Assembly: GCF_002224675.1 (NCBI RefSeq) | Contig: NZ_NMPZ01000008.1 | Coordinates: 1-64,000, forward strand | From: Segatella copri | Lineage (GTDB): Bacteria > Bacteroidota > Bacteroidia > Bacteroidales > Bacteroidaceae | Reading direction: 5' to 3' | Length of the DNA: 64,000 bases | Part shown: positions 51,462 through 60,232 of the stretch, piece after piece | Position numbering within the stretch: position 1 is the stretch's first letter | Layout: each line of letters opens with the position of its first letter | Notes under the pieces: generated by a model | What the model was told of the DNA's origin: nothing | The model's database searches: none | What the model saw: the letters and a program-made list of their open reading frames with translations, nothing else | Position numbers and translations under genes: made by a program

Positions 51462-53036
51462 CTATATTGCTTTCCAAGCAACCAATCCTTTTCCTAAATC
51501 ATCTAGTTCTATGGCAAGAGCTGTAATCTTGCGCTTGTCTGCTTTGAAAGGTTCTGCATACTGCTTAGCTTTAATTTGCTCTGCTGCAGCATCAACACCG
51601 CCATTGTTACTTAGCTTCAATTCCAATACATAGATGATGGTCGATGTTTCTACCACCATATCTATTCTACCCGTAGCTATCATCTTCTCAACTTGTACTC
51701 TGCAGCCAATGGCATTGAAAATTGTACTCAGGATGAGACGATAACGTTCTTCCATATCCATGCTTGCAAGCTTCTTGTTGCTGTATGGGACATCGGCAAT
51801 GAGAGCTTTCAGACATTGCATAGCTTCTGATAGATCGCCCATTTTCAGGGAATACTGCAACATATTCTGAGTAGATACCACTTGGGCATTTGACTTCAGC
51901 GTCAAAGCTGGTAACACTATCTTATACAAAGCCTTGCGTACTTCATTATTAGGAATGCCTAGTAAATAAATACCTTCTACATACCCTTTTATCGTAAGGT
52001 AACCAGACTGATAGAGGAACAGTTCTGCTCCACCGCCTGTCACGTCAGAAGTCTCCAGGGTATCACTATCCATCGGACATTTTTCGAAATCCTTCAATCT
52101 TATTTCTATATCATCCACAAACTTAGGAAGTAACGAGGTTGCTCCAGAGGAAGCCCAGTAATTCTTAAGACTGGAATCAGAAAGGGCATTGACAAGACTA
52201 AATGGATTGAATATGTCAACCATATTTTCATGACTGAAATGATAACCATCGTAGAATGTCGTTAACTGTGCAACGGCTTCTTCGAAAGTCCACCCATTCT
52301 TTGTAGCCAGTTTATTGACTTCCGGATTGAAATCATTGAGGACTTCTTCTTTCGTGATACCGCAAAGAGCAGCATACTCAGGAGCGAAACTGATGTTGCT
52401 CAAATTATTGAGAACTGAGAATAGCGAAATTTGCGTAAACTTGGTTATACCCGTGATGAAAACAAACTTCTCGTATTTATCCTGAGCTTTCAATACAGAA
52501 AATACTTCTCTATAGACACTCGTACATGCTTCATGTTGCGGAGTCTTCCAGGAATGCTGCAATGGAGAGTCGTATTCATCAATGAGAATAACCACCTGCT
52601 GCCCTGTCTTATTGTAAGCCGTCTTTATAATTACTATCAGACGAGTAGCTAATGGGAAGTTATCCCTGGCTTCAATCCCATATAAAGATTCATATTCCTG
52701 AAAGGTATAGTTCAGATAACCTTTCAGACTTTCCGGTTCTGCTCCTGCCTGACTCATGTCGAGTCTGATTACAGGACGCTTCACCCATTCCGTCTCCAGC
52801 TGCATAATTTTCAATCCCTCGAAGAGTTCCTTCTTACCCATGAAGTAGGCTTCGAGCGTATCGACTAGGACGGATTTACCAAAGCGGCGTGGGCGGCTCA
52901 GGTAATTATACTTCTTTCCCTTGTTGGCAAGCTGCCAGATGATATCTGTCTTGTCAACATAAAGATATCCACCCGTTCTGATTTCCTCAAAAGACTGGAT
53001 GCCAACAGGTAATTTTCTATCGTTTGTCTCTACCAT
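51462..53036 (-). CDS. AAA-ATPase-like / PD-(D/E)XK protein (pfam09820 and pfam08011 type)
   Basis: 524 residues. N-terminus with YLYVDKTDIIWQL and the modified Walker A RPRRFGKSVLVDTLEAYF, Walker B VILIDEYDSPLQ, then the C-terminal PD-(D/E)XK-like domain (GRIDMVVETSTIIYVLELKL, where Asp and E-L-K are kept). This large family is common in Bacteroidetes and is suspected to be involved in genome defence or mobile-element biology. Promoter TATATTTG on the minus strand at plus 53063-53070. Confidence 0.88.
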   Translation of the reverse strand: MVETNDRKLPVGIQSFEEIRTGGYLYVDKTDIIWQLANKGKKYNYLSRPRRFGKSVLVDTLEAYFMGKKELFEGLKIMQLETEWVKRPVIRLDMSQAGAEPESLKGYLNYTFQEYESLYGIEARDNFPLATRLIVIIKTAYNKTGQQVVILIDEYDSPLQHSWKTPQHEACTSVYREVFSVLKAQDKYEKFVFITGITKFTQISLFSVLNNLSNISFAPEYAALCGITKEEVLNDFNPEVNKLATKNGWTFEEAVAQLTTFYDGYHFSHENMVDIFNPFSLVNALSDSSLKNYWASSGATSLLPKFVDDIEIRLKDFEKCPMDSDTLETSDVTGGGAELFLYQSGYLTIKGYVEGIYLLGIPNNEVRKALYKIVLPALTLKSNAQVVSTQNMLQYSLKMGDLSEAMQCLKALIADVPYSNKKLASMDMEERYRLILSTIFNAIGCRVQVEKMIATGRIDMVVETSTIIYVLELKLSNNGGVDAAAEQIKAKQYAEPFKADKRKITALAIELDDLGKGLVAWKAI

Positions 53037-53217
53037 AATACCTAAATCATTCGTTTCATTTGCAAATATACAATTATTTTTTTAAATTTCCATGTTTTTT
53101 TATTTTTCTTAGTAGTTTTTTTGCTCTACATAAAAAAGCCTACAGGTAATGTAGCCATTAACTGCAGACTATTCATTTGCGATAAATTTAGATATGGTTC
53201 AAGGATAGAGCACTAAA

Positions 53218-53246
53218 CGTCAACCACCTCGTATGTAGGGTTGACG
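53218..53246. repeat. 8-bp inverted repeat in the gap 53037-53317
   Basis: CGTCAACC and GGTTGACG around a 13-nt loop. This gap also contains the promoter of the 53036 gene. No other gene is visible. Confidence 0.5.
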
Positions 53247-53317
53247 CCGAGCACTTTATTTTCTAACGTGAATTATGATAAATATAACTTACGTTTATGG
53301 ATTCTTCTCTGCTAACT

Positions 53318-53530
53318 TTAGATATTATCATCTTGAACTCGCATCAATCTCCAAAGCAAAAAAGTGACGAAAAAGACAATAAGACACCATATCATTGCAT
53401 CTGCTGCCCATGATGGTGAACCTGGGGTCATCGCTAAGTCACAAAAACCGGCACCAAGTATAAAACTCAGTAAAGAAATGCATCCAGTCGTGGTTCTTGT
53501 TGCGTCGGGTTCTACTTTGTATTCTTTCAT
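53318..53530 (-). CDS. Small two-helix membrane protein, copy 1
   Basis: 70 residues: a polar start (MKEYKVEPDATRTTTG), hydrophobic CISLLSFILGAGF, a loop, and a second helix (AADAMIWCLIVFFVTFLLWRLMR). Nearly identical to 57490-57702, including about 130 bp of upstream DNA. Its own promoter is TACTTTTG (minus, near 53563) with TTGG 20 nt upstream. Divergent from the plus-strand promoter at 53661. Confidence 0.65.
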   Translation of the reverse strand: MKEYKVEPDATRTTTGCISLLSFILGAGFCDLAMTPGSPSWAADAMIWCLIVFFVTFLLWRLMRVQDDNI

Positions 53531-53631
53531 AACTATTGCTATTTATATGTTATGTGTACAAAAGTAACAAAAAATACTGAAACTGCCAAGAAAACAGGAG
53601 GAAAACACACCAAAAACAAAAATATTTCTTG

Positions 53632-53668
53632 CAATGGAGATTGGCTGCACACCTAAGATGTACCTTTG
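53632..53668 (+). promoter_or_regulatory. Promoter with CTGCACACC block, copy 1
   Basis: CTGCACACC (53645-53653), 7 nt, TACCTTTG (53661-53668). The preceding CAATGGAGATTGG is a degenerate version of the 22-bp block at 60233. Homology with 57.8 and 60.2 kb extends about 40 bp further upstream. Confidence 0.75.
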
Positions 53669-53689
53669 CAAGTTTAACATGATTTTAGT

Positions 53690-53765
53690 ATATTACCTCC
53701 CTATCTCACATCCTTCATGGTTGCGGTAGCTCGGTTTCTAGAACGTAGCCTTTATGTGAGAATTA
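53690..53765 (+). ncRNA. Short RNA related to the 5' half of the tRNA-like RNA
   Basis: 53708-53732 (CACATCCTTCATGGTTGCGG plus TAGCTC) matches 60400-60425 at all but one position, and the preceding ATTACCTCCCTAT resembles ATTACCACCCTAT. After GCTC it differs, but TCTCACAT pairs with ATGTGAGA and GGTTGCG with CGTAGCC, giving a compact stem. It starts from the promoter at 53661 and ends before the IS605-type element. Confidence 0.45.
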
Positions 53766-53815
53766 TATTCTATTTAACCCACCTTGTCTAACATATCATA
53801 TCTACTTAAAATTCA

Positions 53816-55215
53816 TTGAACTACCCACAAGCTAAAGACTTGTGGGATTCCGACTTCATCAAGGAATGCTTGCAAGCAAGTCTTACGCCCTCTCCATCGG
53901 TGTAATCGACAGTTCCTGCCGATATATTTCTTAAACCTTCATCAAGTATATTCTTCGCTGCATTCAGGTCACGGTCTATTAACTCACCGCAATTTGGGCA
54001 AGTATAGTAGCGGTCTGACAAAGACAGATCCTCCTTGACATGGCCACAATAATGGCATGTCTTCGAGGATGGATAGAATCGGTCTATCTTAACCAGAGTT
54101 TTGCCATACCACTTTGCCTTGTACTCCAACATGGTAACGAATGTACTCCAGCTAGCATCAGAAACTGACTTGGCAAGATGACGGTTTCTTACCATTCCCT
54201 TGACATTCAGGTCCTCGCAACACACCACATCGTATCTGCGAATGAGGTCAATGGAAATCTTATGCAGCTTGTCCTTACGGCAAGACATGATTTTCTCCTG
54301 CAACCTGGCGACCTTGATACGCAGCCTGTTCCATGAACCGCTTCCCTTCTTCTTGCGTGAAAGATGCTTTTGCATCGTTGCCAGCTTCTTTGAATACTTC
54401 TTGATGAACTTATTTGATGAGTACCTGTCATTATCGGAAGTAATCACGAAATCCTTCAAGCCCAAGTCAATGCCGACACTCAGATTGGTTTTCTCCAAGT
54501 CCCCGACCACAACCTGCGCCATGATGGTAACATAATACTTTCCGCCCGGTGTTACAGATACTGTCATATTTCTTAACTCGCCCAAAACATCCTGACTCTT
54601 GGCGAACCTGATGCCGCCTTTGAATTTCGGGATGAATATTCTGTTGCCTTCAACCTTAAAATGCTGGGGAACAGCAAAGCTGCCCCCATGTTTCTTTGAG
54701 TGGAAACGTGGGAATCTGGCTCTCCCCTTGAAGAAGTTTACATAGGCGGTTTCCAAATGGCGCAAGGCATGCTGCAAAGTCTGACTGTTGATTTCCTTTA
54801 ACCAGGAGTAGGCCTCGGTCTTTTTCATTGCAGTCAGCTCCTTTGCCTGCTCATAGTAGTTGGAGCTCTTCCTGGTCTGCTCATACTGTTCCTTGCGCTT
54901 GGCGAGAAAATGATTGTAGACAAAGCGGACACTACCAAAATAATTCGCAAGCATTTTCTCTTGCTTCTTATTCGGGTAAAGCCTAAACTTATATGTCTTC
55001 TGTATCATCTTCATAGTGTACAAAGGTACGAAATTTTTCTCCAACAACAAAGGAAAGATGCAATTATTTGCAAAATATTACGCGATTTCAATATATGTGA
55101 TGCAAATAGTGACACCTTCAGAAAATACATTGAGAAACAAAGCTAATTTTTGTGCCAATTCATCCCAGAGGCTAAAGACCTTTGGGTTTTCTTGGCAACA
55201 TTATATAAAAAATAA
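53816..55215 (-). mobile_element. IS605/IS1341-type tnpB-only element, complete
   Basis: Right end: hairpin CCCACAAG-CTAAAGA-CTTGTGGG (53824-53846), boundary after TTCAA (minus) near 53816. Left end: the related hairpin CCCAGAGG-CTAAAGA-CCTTTGGG (55164-55186), end near 55215. Both loops are CTAAAGA. Only tnpB is inside; no TnpA transposase is in the window, so movement would need a TnpA in trans. Confidence 0.75.
53821..55014 (-). CDS. tnpB: TnpB RNA-guided nuclease-like protein
   Basis: About 397 residues from ATG 55014 (MKMIQKTYKFRLYPNKKQEK); a -7 box TACCTTTG lies only 6 nt before it, so the mRNA has almost no leader. N-terminal OrfB helix-turn-helix region, RuvC-I SVGIDLGLKDF (Asp near residue 183), RuvC-II VVCCEDLNVKGM (Glu), zinc finger CHYCG and CPNCGE, RuvC-III LIDRDLNAAKNI (Asp). 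All catalytic residues are present. Its 3' end plus right end should give the guide RNA, whose guide would start TGAATTTTAAG in the flank. Confidence 0.92.
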   Translation of the reverse strand: MKMIQKTYKFRLYPNKKQEKMLANYFGSVRFVYNHFLAKRKEQYEQTRKSSNYYEQAKELTAMKKTEAYSWLKEINSQTLQHALRHLETAYVNFFKGRARFPRFHSKKHGGSFAVPQHFKVEGNRIFIPKFKGGIRFAKSQDVLGELRNMTVSVTPGGKYYVTIMAQVVVGDLEKTNLSVGIDLGLKDFVITSDNDRYSSNKFIKKYSKKLATMQKHLSRKKKGSGSWNRLRIKVARLQEKIMSCRKDKLHKISIDLIRRYDVVCCEDLNVKGMVRNRHLAKSVSDASWSTFVTMLEYKAKWYGKTLVKIDRFYPSSKTCHYCGHVKEDLSLSDRYYTCPNCGELIDRDLNAAKNILDEGLRNISAGTVDYTDGEGVRLACKHSLMKSESHKSLACG

Positions 55216-55264
55216 AGGCTAGGCTTTCCTTCCTTCATCCGATAAGAATTATTATCTTAAATAT

Positions 55265-55306
55265 CCGTAAAAAAATTACGGCATGTTGATATTTTGTATA
55301 TCTTTG
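55265..55306 (+). promoter_or_regulatory. Hairpin and promoter of the ATPase-TOPRIM operon
   Basis: CCGTAA-AAAAA-TTACGG (55265-55281) lies just before TATCTTTG (55299-55306). The palindrome overlaps the -33 area and may be an operator. Confidence 0.6.
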
Positions 55307-55417
55307 CAAATGCTAAGCAGCACTGAACACCATAAATAAAACTAGTTTCGTCGTTTCTGTGCATCTTTGCTTTGCACCAACATTATTGTTATCAATTAAA
55401 ATGAAGTATATAGAATC

Positions 55418-56518
55418 ATGTTAGTAAAATTTGCCGTAACGAACTATAGAGGATTTGCCAATCGCATAGAATGGGATTTGTCGAAACCAAGTAACTATTC
55501 GTTCAATACTTTTGCCATTAAAGATGGTATCATCAAGAATGGCATCGTGTATGGACCTAATGGTTCTGGCAAGTCGAACTTTGCAATGGCCATCTTCGAC
55601 ATCACCAATCATCTTTCACAGAAGTGGAAGAAGGTGAACTATTATGATAACTTTACATATACGGGAAAGTTGAACTTCCCCGTAAAATTTGAATATGCCT
55701 TCAAGTTTAGAGATGATACGTTACAATATACATATAGCAAATCGCCTGATGGAAAGCTGGAGGAAGAAGAACTTGTAGTGAATAACAAGCTTATTTTCTG
55801 CAATAAGAATTCTGTCTTGACATTGGATGAAACTGAGTTCCCGATGGATTCTGCAGTGAAGGCAAACCTTGCCAATAACGCCAACAATGTGTCCATCGTA
55901 AACTTTCTACTTACTTCCTATCCTCTTGCCAAGGAGCATTATCTTCTGAAACTGCAGCAATTCGTAAACTCAATGTTATGGTTTAGAAGTGTTGAAAAAA
56001 ATGAATTTATGGGGTTGGCTACTGCTCCGGCAAATCTCGATGAGTATATCATCAAGAATCAGCTGACTCGGGACTTTGAGGACTTTATACATCGGGTAAG
56101 CGGACAATGTTTTGAGTTCCAGGAGCCAAATGATGATGATAAAGAGTTGTATTGCGTTTTTGGATTAGGTCGCATTCCATTCGGTAAGATAGCATCAACG
56201 GGTACTCAATCTCTGATGCTACTTTATTACTGGCTGAAACAGATGACAAATGCATCGTTCGTTTTCATCGATGAATTTGATGCTTTCTATCATTTCAGAC
56301 TCTCTTATGAGGTTTGCAAAACCCTCTTTGCTCTTCCATGTCAGGCTTTTACGTCATCACACAACACCTACCTGATGACTAACGATTTGCTTCGCCCAGA
56401 CTGCAATTTCATCTTGCAAGACAACAAAATCAAGCCGTTGAGCGAATGTACCCAAAAAGAGTTGAGATTCGGGCATAATATAGAAAAAATGTTTAGAGGT
56501 AACGCATTCGAAGTATGA
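55418..56518 (+). CDS. AAA/ABC-type ATPase of a two-gene defence-like module
   Basis: 366 residues. Starts MLVKFAVTNYRGFANRIEWD, with Walker A YGPNGSGKSNF near residue 45, a signature-like STGTQSLMLLYYWL, Walker B FVFIDEFDAF and the switch His in AFTSSHNTYL. The layout is that of RloA/AriA/OLD-type single-chain SMC-like ATPases. It overlaps the next gene by 4 nt (ATGA). Confidence 0.85.
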   Translation: MLVKFAVTNYRGFANRIEWDLSKPSNYSFNTFAIKDGIIKNGIVYGPNGSGKSNFAMAIFDITNHLSQKWKKVNYYDNFTYTGKLNFPVKFEYAFKFRDDTLQYTYSKSPDGKLEEEELVVNNKLIFCNKNSVLTLDETEFPMDSAVKANLANNANNVSIVNFLLTSYPLAKEHYLLKLQQFVNSMLWFRSVEKNEFMGLATAPANLDEYIIKNQLTRDFEDFIHRVSGQCFEFQEPNDDDKELYCVFGLGRIPFGKIASTGTQSLMLLYYWLKQMTNASFVFIDEFDAFYHFRLSYEVCKTLFALPCQAFTSSHNTYLMTNDLLRPDCNFILQDNKIKPLSECTQKELRFGHNIEKMFRGNAFEV

Positions 56519-57282
56519 TACTATTCGTTTTTGAAGGAGTAAAACGGGAGCCGGATTTGTTCCGCACCATCCAGCGATTATACTTTGCAAACAGAGATGA
56601 GCAGATAGTATGTTCCTATAACAACAACATCTATCAGCTATACAAAGATTTGCAGGAGTATGATGGCGATGGAGATATTGTGTCTTTGCTTATGGAGAAA
56701 TTTGCCGGTCAAGCAGACAATCCGCTTAAGGATATTGATGCTTCTGCTGACATCTCGGAAATCTATCTGTTCTTCGACTATGACTTTCATAACCGGAATT
56801 TATCACTCGAAGAAATCAACAGGCAGGTAAAGGAAATGCTTGAAACTTTCAATAATGAAACGGAGTTTGGTAGGCTTTATATTGACTATCCGATGGTTGA
56901 GTCTATACGATATACCAAGCAGTTGCCCGATGCAAACTATTGGACGTATTCTGTAACACGTTCTGAGTGTGGTAAGTTCAAAGGTGTATCTGCCGATTTT
57001 TCTGCGTATGACAGTTTCGATTTCATCCTACTGAAAGATCATCGAGAGCCAACAGAAGAAGAGACGAAGGAAGTCAAGCAGAATTGGGAATATTTAAAAG
57101 AAATGAATGTGGGAAAAGCGAACTATCTATGTAAGGGGAAGAATATGATGCCTGCATCTAAAGAAGACATACTTCAAGATAAAATATTCAACTCACAATT
57201 AGAGCAGTATATAAATACCGAAGATTGCAAAGTAGCAGTACTCAATGCTTTCCCAATATTCCTATTTGACTATTTCAAATAA
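56515..57282 (+). CDS. RloB-like TOPRIM protein
   Basis: 255 residues. TOPRIM motifs: FVFEGVKREPDLF at the very start (catalytic Glu of the RloB pattern IVCEG-x-x-TEP) and later EIYLFFDYDFHNRN (D-x-D). The end carries a conserved-looking Gln/Asn-rich helix. With the ATPase it forms an ATPase plus TOPRIM pair as in RloAB, AbiL or PARIS-type systems, which cleave RNA or DNA upon phage sensing. Which subtype applies is not clear. Confidence 0.75.
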   Translation: MILFVFEGVKREPDLFRTIQRLYFANRDEQIVCSYNNNIYQLYKDLQEYDGDGDIVSLLMEKFAGQADNPLKDIDASADISEIYLFFDYDFHNRNLSLEEINRQVKEMLETFNNETEFGRLYIDYPMVESIRYTKQLPDANYWTYSVTRSECGKFKGVSADFSAYDSFDFILLKDHREPTEEETKEVKQNWEYLKEMNVGKANYLCKGKNMMPASKEDILQDKIFNSQLEQYINTEDCKVAVLNAFPIFLFDYFK

Positions 57283-57373
57283 TGTTTGCATACTATGGTA
57301 TTTAAAACGTATTGACAGAAGTAAACACTGGGAGTGTCAAGTATAAATTTTATACAAGAATATAGCATAAGTT

Positions 57374-57430
57374 AAAGTACCGATTTTTACGTTCACTGCA
57401 ATGAATAAAATCGGTACTTTATTTTTTTGT
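57374..57430 (+). terminator. Hairpin terminator, covarying relative of 51225
   Basis: AAAGTACCGATTTT and AAAATCGGTACTTT, a 14-bp perfect stem, followed by ATTTTTTTG. It ends the ATPase-TOPRIM transcript. Confidence 0.85.
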
Positions 57431-57489
57431 GCGCTCTAACACCATATTATAACAAATATGTTTAACAAACATTATTGCTATTAAAAACT

Positions 57490-57702
57490 TTAAATATTAT
57501 CGTCTTGCATTCGCATCAATCTCCAAAGCAAAAAAGTGACGAAAAAGACTATAAGACACCATATCATTGCATCTGCTGCCCATGATGGTGAACCTGGGGT
57601 CATAGCTAGATCACAAAAACCGGCACCAAGTATAAAACTCAGTAAAGAAATGCATCCAGTCGTGGTTCTAGTTGCGTCGGGTTCTACTTTGTATTCTTTC
57701 AT
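57490..57702 (-). CDS. Small two-helix membrane protein, copy 2
   Basis: 70 residues, one difference from copy 1 (M for V near the end: MRMQDDN). The upstream region with its minus promoter and the divergent plus promoter were duplicated with it (53310-53668 and 57482-57840). Function unknown. Confidence 0.65.
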   Translation of the reverse strand: MKEYKVEPDATRTTTGCISLLSFILGAGFCDLAMTPGSPSWAADAMIWCLIVFFVTFLLWRLMRMQDDNI

Positions 57703-57803
57703 AACTATTGCTATTTATATGTTATGTGTACAAAAGTAACAAAAAATACTGAAACTGCCAAGAAAACAGGAGGAAAACACACCAAAAACAAAAACATTTC
57801 TTG

Positions 57804-57840
57804 CTATGCAGATAGGCTGCACACCTATGCTATACCTTTG
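57804..57840 (+). promoter_or_regulatory. Promoter with CTGCACACC block, copy 2
   Basis: CTATGCAGATAGG then CTGCACACC (57817-57825), 7 nt, TACCTTTG (57833-57840). GCAG-N5-CTGC is a perfect short dyad here. Confidence 0.78.
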
Positions 57841-57867
57841 CAGGTTAAAACCTGATATATAGGATAT

Positions 57868-57942
57868 ATGAAAATTGTTATGCTTCATAGGGAAAAATTA
57901 CTCTTTATCTATAAAGGCAAATCTGAGTACATTTTACTATGA
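57868..57942 (+). CDS. Possible small peptide, 24 aa
   Basis: ATG 57868 gives MKIVMLHREKLLFIYKGKSE and YILL, ending in the terminator stem. Only product that the promoter at 57833 could code for; otherwise the about 125-nt transcript is a small RNA. The leader contains CAGGTT-AAAACCTG-type hairpin. Confidence 0.35.
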   Translation: MKIVMLHREKLLFIYKGKSEYILL

Positions 57943-57968
57943 TGCCCTCAGATTTGCCTTTGTAAAAT
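57913..57968 (+). terminator. 15-bp terminator-like hairpin
   Basis: AAAGGCAAATCTGAG and CTCAGATTTGCCTTT; followed by GTAAAATTC. Also serves as the end of the helicase gene on the other strand. Confidence 0.75.
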
Positions 57969-57984
57969 TCACTTATATCCTGTC

Positions 57985-60066
57985 TTATTTTTCCTCATAA
58001 GGAGCAAAACCATGATCTAGCAGGAAGGCATAAGTTTCAGGGTCATTTCGAATAGCAGCACCACCTTTTTTGTGAAATTTCATCAAGATGCCGTAGTAAG
58101 GCTTATCCTTAGGAGTAGGCAAAAAGCCACGTTCAATGACAAACTTCTTTAGAGCTTCATTTCCCTTACATATAGGTTCGTTGTCTTCTAAACCTATCAT
58201 TTTTCTCAACTCTGCCTTCATACCTTCTGATATTTCCAGGCGGTTCATGTGATTTCTAATCCAAATATAATCCAGATCACTGGCTATACCGGAACCACGC
58301 TGGATGATTCCTTCCTGCTCCACACGTTTCTTGATTTTCTCAAAACGAACCTGTACTGCCTTCATAGGAGTAACATACATCTGTAAAATCCGCTGGAATC
58401 TATCAAGATGTGCCTGTGTCAAACTCTTGTTTTTCTTCTTACCCTTCAAGAATTTCTGAAACTCCTGGTAAATTCCATTCACATATGAATCTTCCTTCTG
58501 TGTTGGCAACTTACCGTTGTTCTTTTTAATAGCTTCTTCAAGGATATCAAGCCGTTCATCTAAACCTGTACGCTTAACTGGTTCCTTTGAATAACCATGT
58601 GCTACCAACCAATTCATACGATGAGGATATTTACGCTGATTCATCGGAAAACGCTGTTTTTCAATAAATCTGACAGCCTTTAAATCCTCAGAAGGATAAG
58701 GAAGACGACCATTTTTATCATAAAATTCTGTCAAAAGTGGTAAAAAATGATCATACCAAATGTCATCCTTCAGTTCTGCAACATCATCAAATTTGCATAT
58801 TTCCTCATAAAACTCACGAAAATCTCTACATTCGTCTATTACTTCAAAAGGAAAAGGTTCCAATTCATCATTTGAAGAACTTTCATTATTACCATTACTA
58901 CCTCCACCGAAACTATAAGTTTTGCAGTAGTCGAGCAACATAGTATCCATATTGTTTACTAAATCCAGAACAACAGGACGCTTCAAAATGTTCTCTGCCG
59001 TAAGACAACGACCAATTTGCTGCTCAATGATAAGACGGGATATGGTTGAACGGAGCATGATAATCCCATCCACGTGTGGCACATGAATTCCTTCATTAAG
59101 CATATTTACAGAAATGGCTACCTTTAACCCGTCATAATTGTCCAATTCGAAATCCTCCATTTCTTTGGAGAGGTATTTCTCCTGATAATCAATCTGATAG
59201 AAACGGATACGCTTGAAACCTGCAGAAGATAACCAGTCCCCAAGAAGTTGTCTGGCTTTGGCAGCTTTGGCAACCTTAGAACAAAAGACAATAATTCTCT
59301 TGATATCGGAACTGAAATATTTTTTGATGATAGGAGATACTCCATGTGACTCAGACCAACTGCGTGAAATTCCTGCAAGACGATGCAAATAGGTCTTCTT
59401 CTCTCCATCTTCCATATACTTGGAAGTTCTAATAGCCCCTTTTGCCTTCTCTATTGTTTCATCAGCAGAATACAATGAAGAAACATAAATCGGAGTAGGA
59501 AGAATATTCTTTTTCAAGGCAAGTCCAAGACTCAAGTAGCTAACAATGTTGCCATCGAAAAGTTCTTCTGCCATATCTCGCTCATGATCCAAATATCTGA
59601 TATGAGTCGCACTCGTACCTAAGATTTTTGCAAAAGGATTAGCTGAAATTATCTTTTTAACACCATGTCCCCATTCTGGTGCACCCGCACGATGAAACTC
59701 ATCAAGGACTATCAAATCATAGCCTGTAGAAGGGACTTCATCATAGATGGAACTTGCATAAGTACGGAACTCTACCCCTTCATTACACACTTTCTGGGTC
59801 TCGTTCAATACAAAATTATTGGGAGCCATGACCAATACCTTTGAAAAATGGGAAGCAATTGCTGCAATACAATAGCTCTTACCTGTACCAGTGGCATGTA
59901 CTATAGCTGCACGTTGATGGTTCTCAAAATGAGCCATCACCTTTTCATAAGCTTCTCTATTATGAGGAAGCAGATGAAGATTCTTTTGTTCGGTAGTTAC
60001 TGACATATTCTGTTCTAAAGTTTGTTTATTCAAATACATGGGACTGCTGCATATATCGAGTGACAT
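57985..60066 (-). CDS. SF2 DEAD/DEAH-box helicase-like protein with helicase-associated repeats
   Basis: 693 residues from ATG 60066, or 673 from ATG 60006. Motifs: Walker A HATGTGKSYCIAA near residue 60, DEFH (LIVLDEFHRAGAP), GTSATH (motif III), and EQQIGRCL (motif VI). The C-terminal third contains W/L-spaced segments (FYDKNGRLPYPSEDLKAVRF, NGKLPTQKEDSYVNGIYQEF, ERGFLPTPKDKPYYGILMKF) like the helicase-associated repeat of type I restriction-like or phage-defence helicases. Minus-strand promoter TATCTTTG at plus 60160-60167. Confidence 0.85.
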   Translation of the reverse strand: MSLDICSSPMYLNKQTLEQNMSVTTEQKNLHLLPHNREAYEKVMAHFENHQRAAIVHATGTGKSYCIAAIASHFSKVLVMAPNNFVLNETQKVCNEGVEFRTYASSIYDEVPSTGYDLIVLDEFHRAGAPEWGHGVKKIISANPFAKILGTSATHIRYLDHERDMAEELFDGNIVSYLSLGLALKKNILPTPIYVSSLYSADETIEKAKGAIRTSKYMEDGEKKTYLHRLAGISRSWSESHGVSPIIKKYFSSDIKRIIVFCSKVAKAAKARQLLGDWLSSAGFKRIRFYQIDYQEKYLSKEMEDFELDNYDGLKVAISVNMLNEGIHVPHVDGIIMLRSTISRLIIEQQIGRCLTAENILKRPVVLDLVNNMDTMLLDYCKTYSFGGGSNGNNESSSNDELEPFPFEVIDECRDFREFYEEICKFDDVAELKDDIWYDHFLPLLTEFYDKNGRLPYPSEDLKAVRFIEKQRFPMNQRKYPHRMNWLVAHGYSKEPVKRTGLDERLDILEEAIKKNNGKLPTQKEDSYVNGIYQEFQKFLKGKKKNKSLTQAHLDRFQRILQMYVTPMKAVQVRFEKIKKRVEQEGIIQRGSGIASDLDYIWIRNHMNRLEISEGMKAELRKMIGLEDNEPICKGNEALKKFVIERGFLPTPKDKPYYGILMKFHKKGGAAIRNDPETYAFLLDHGFAPYEEK

Positions 60067-60232
60067 CTAAGCAAGGTTCACTCCAAACAGTTAAGAACGG
60101 AACGAAGGATGCAAGGTATTACAGGATGTTGTAACCTTCCTAGGTGTTAAAACCAGGTGCAAAGATAGAAAAAAACATTGGAACAAACAAGAAAACACAA
60201 AGAAAACACACCAAAGACAAAAATATTTCTTG

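Noticed and set aside
53218..53246. Hairpin treated as a tRNA or RNA gene fragment
   Set aside because: Only an 8-bp stem without T-run or promoter; not enough to call an RNA gene.
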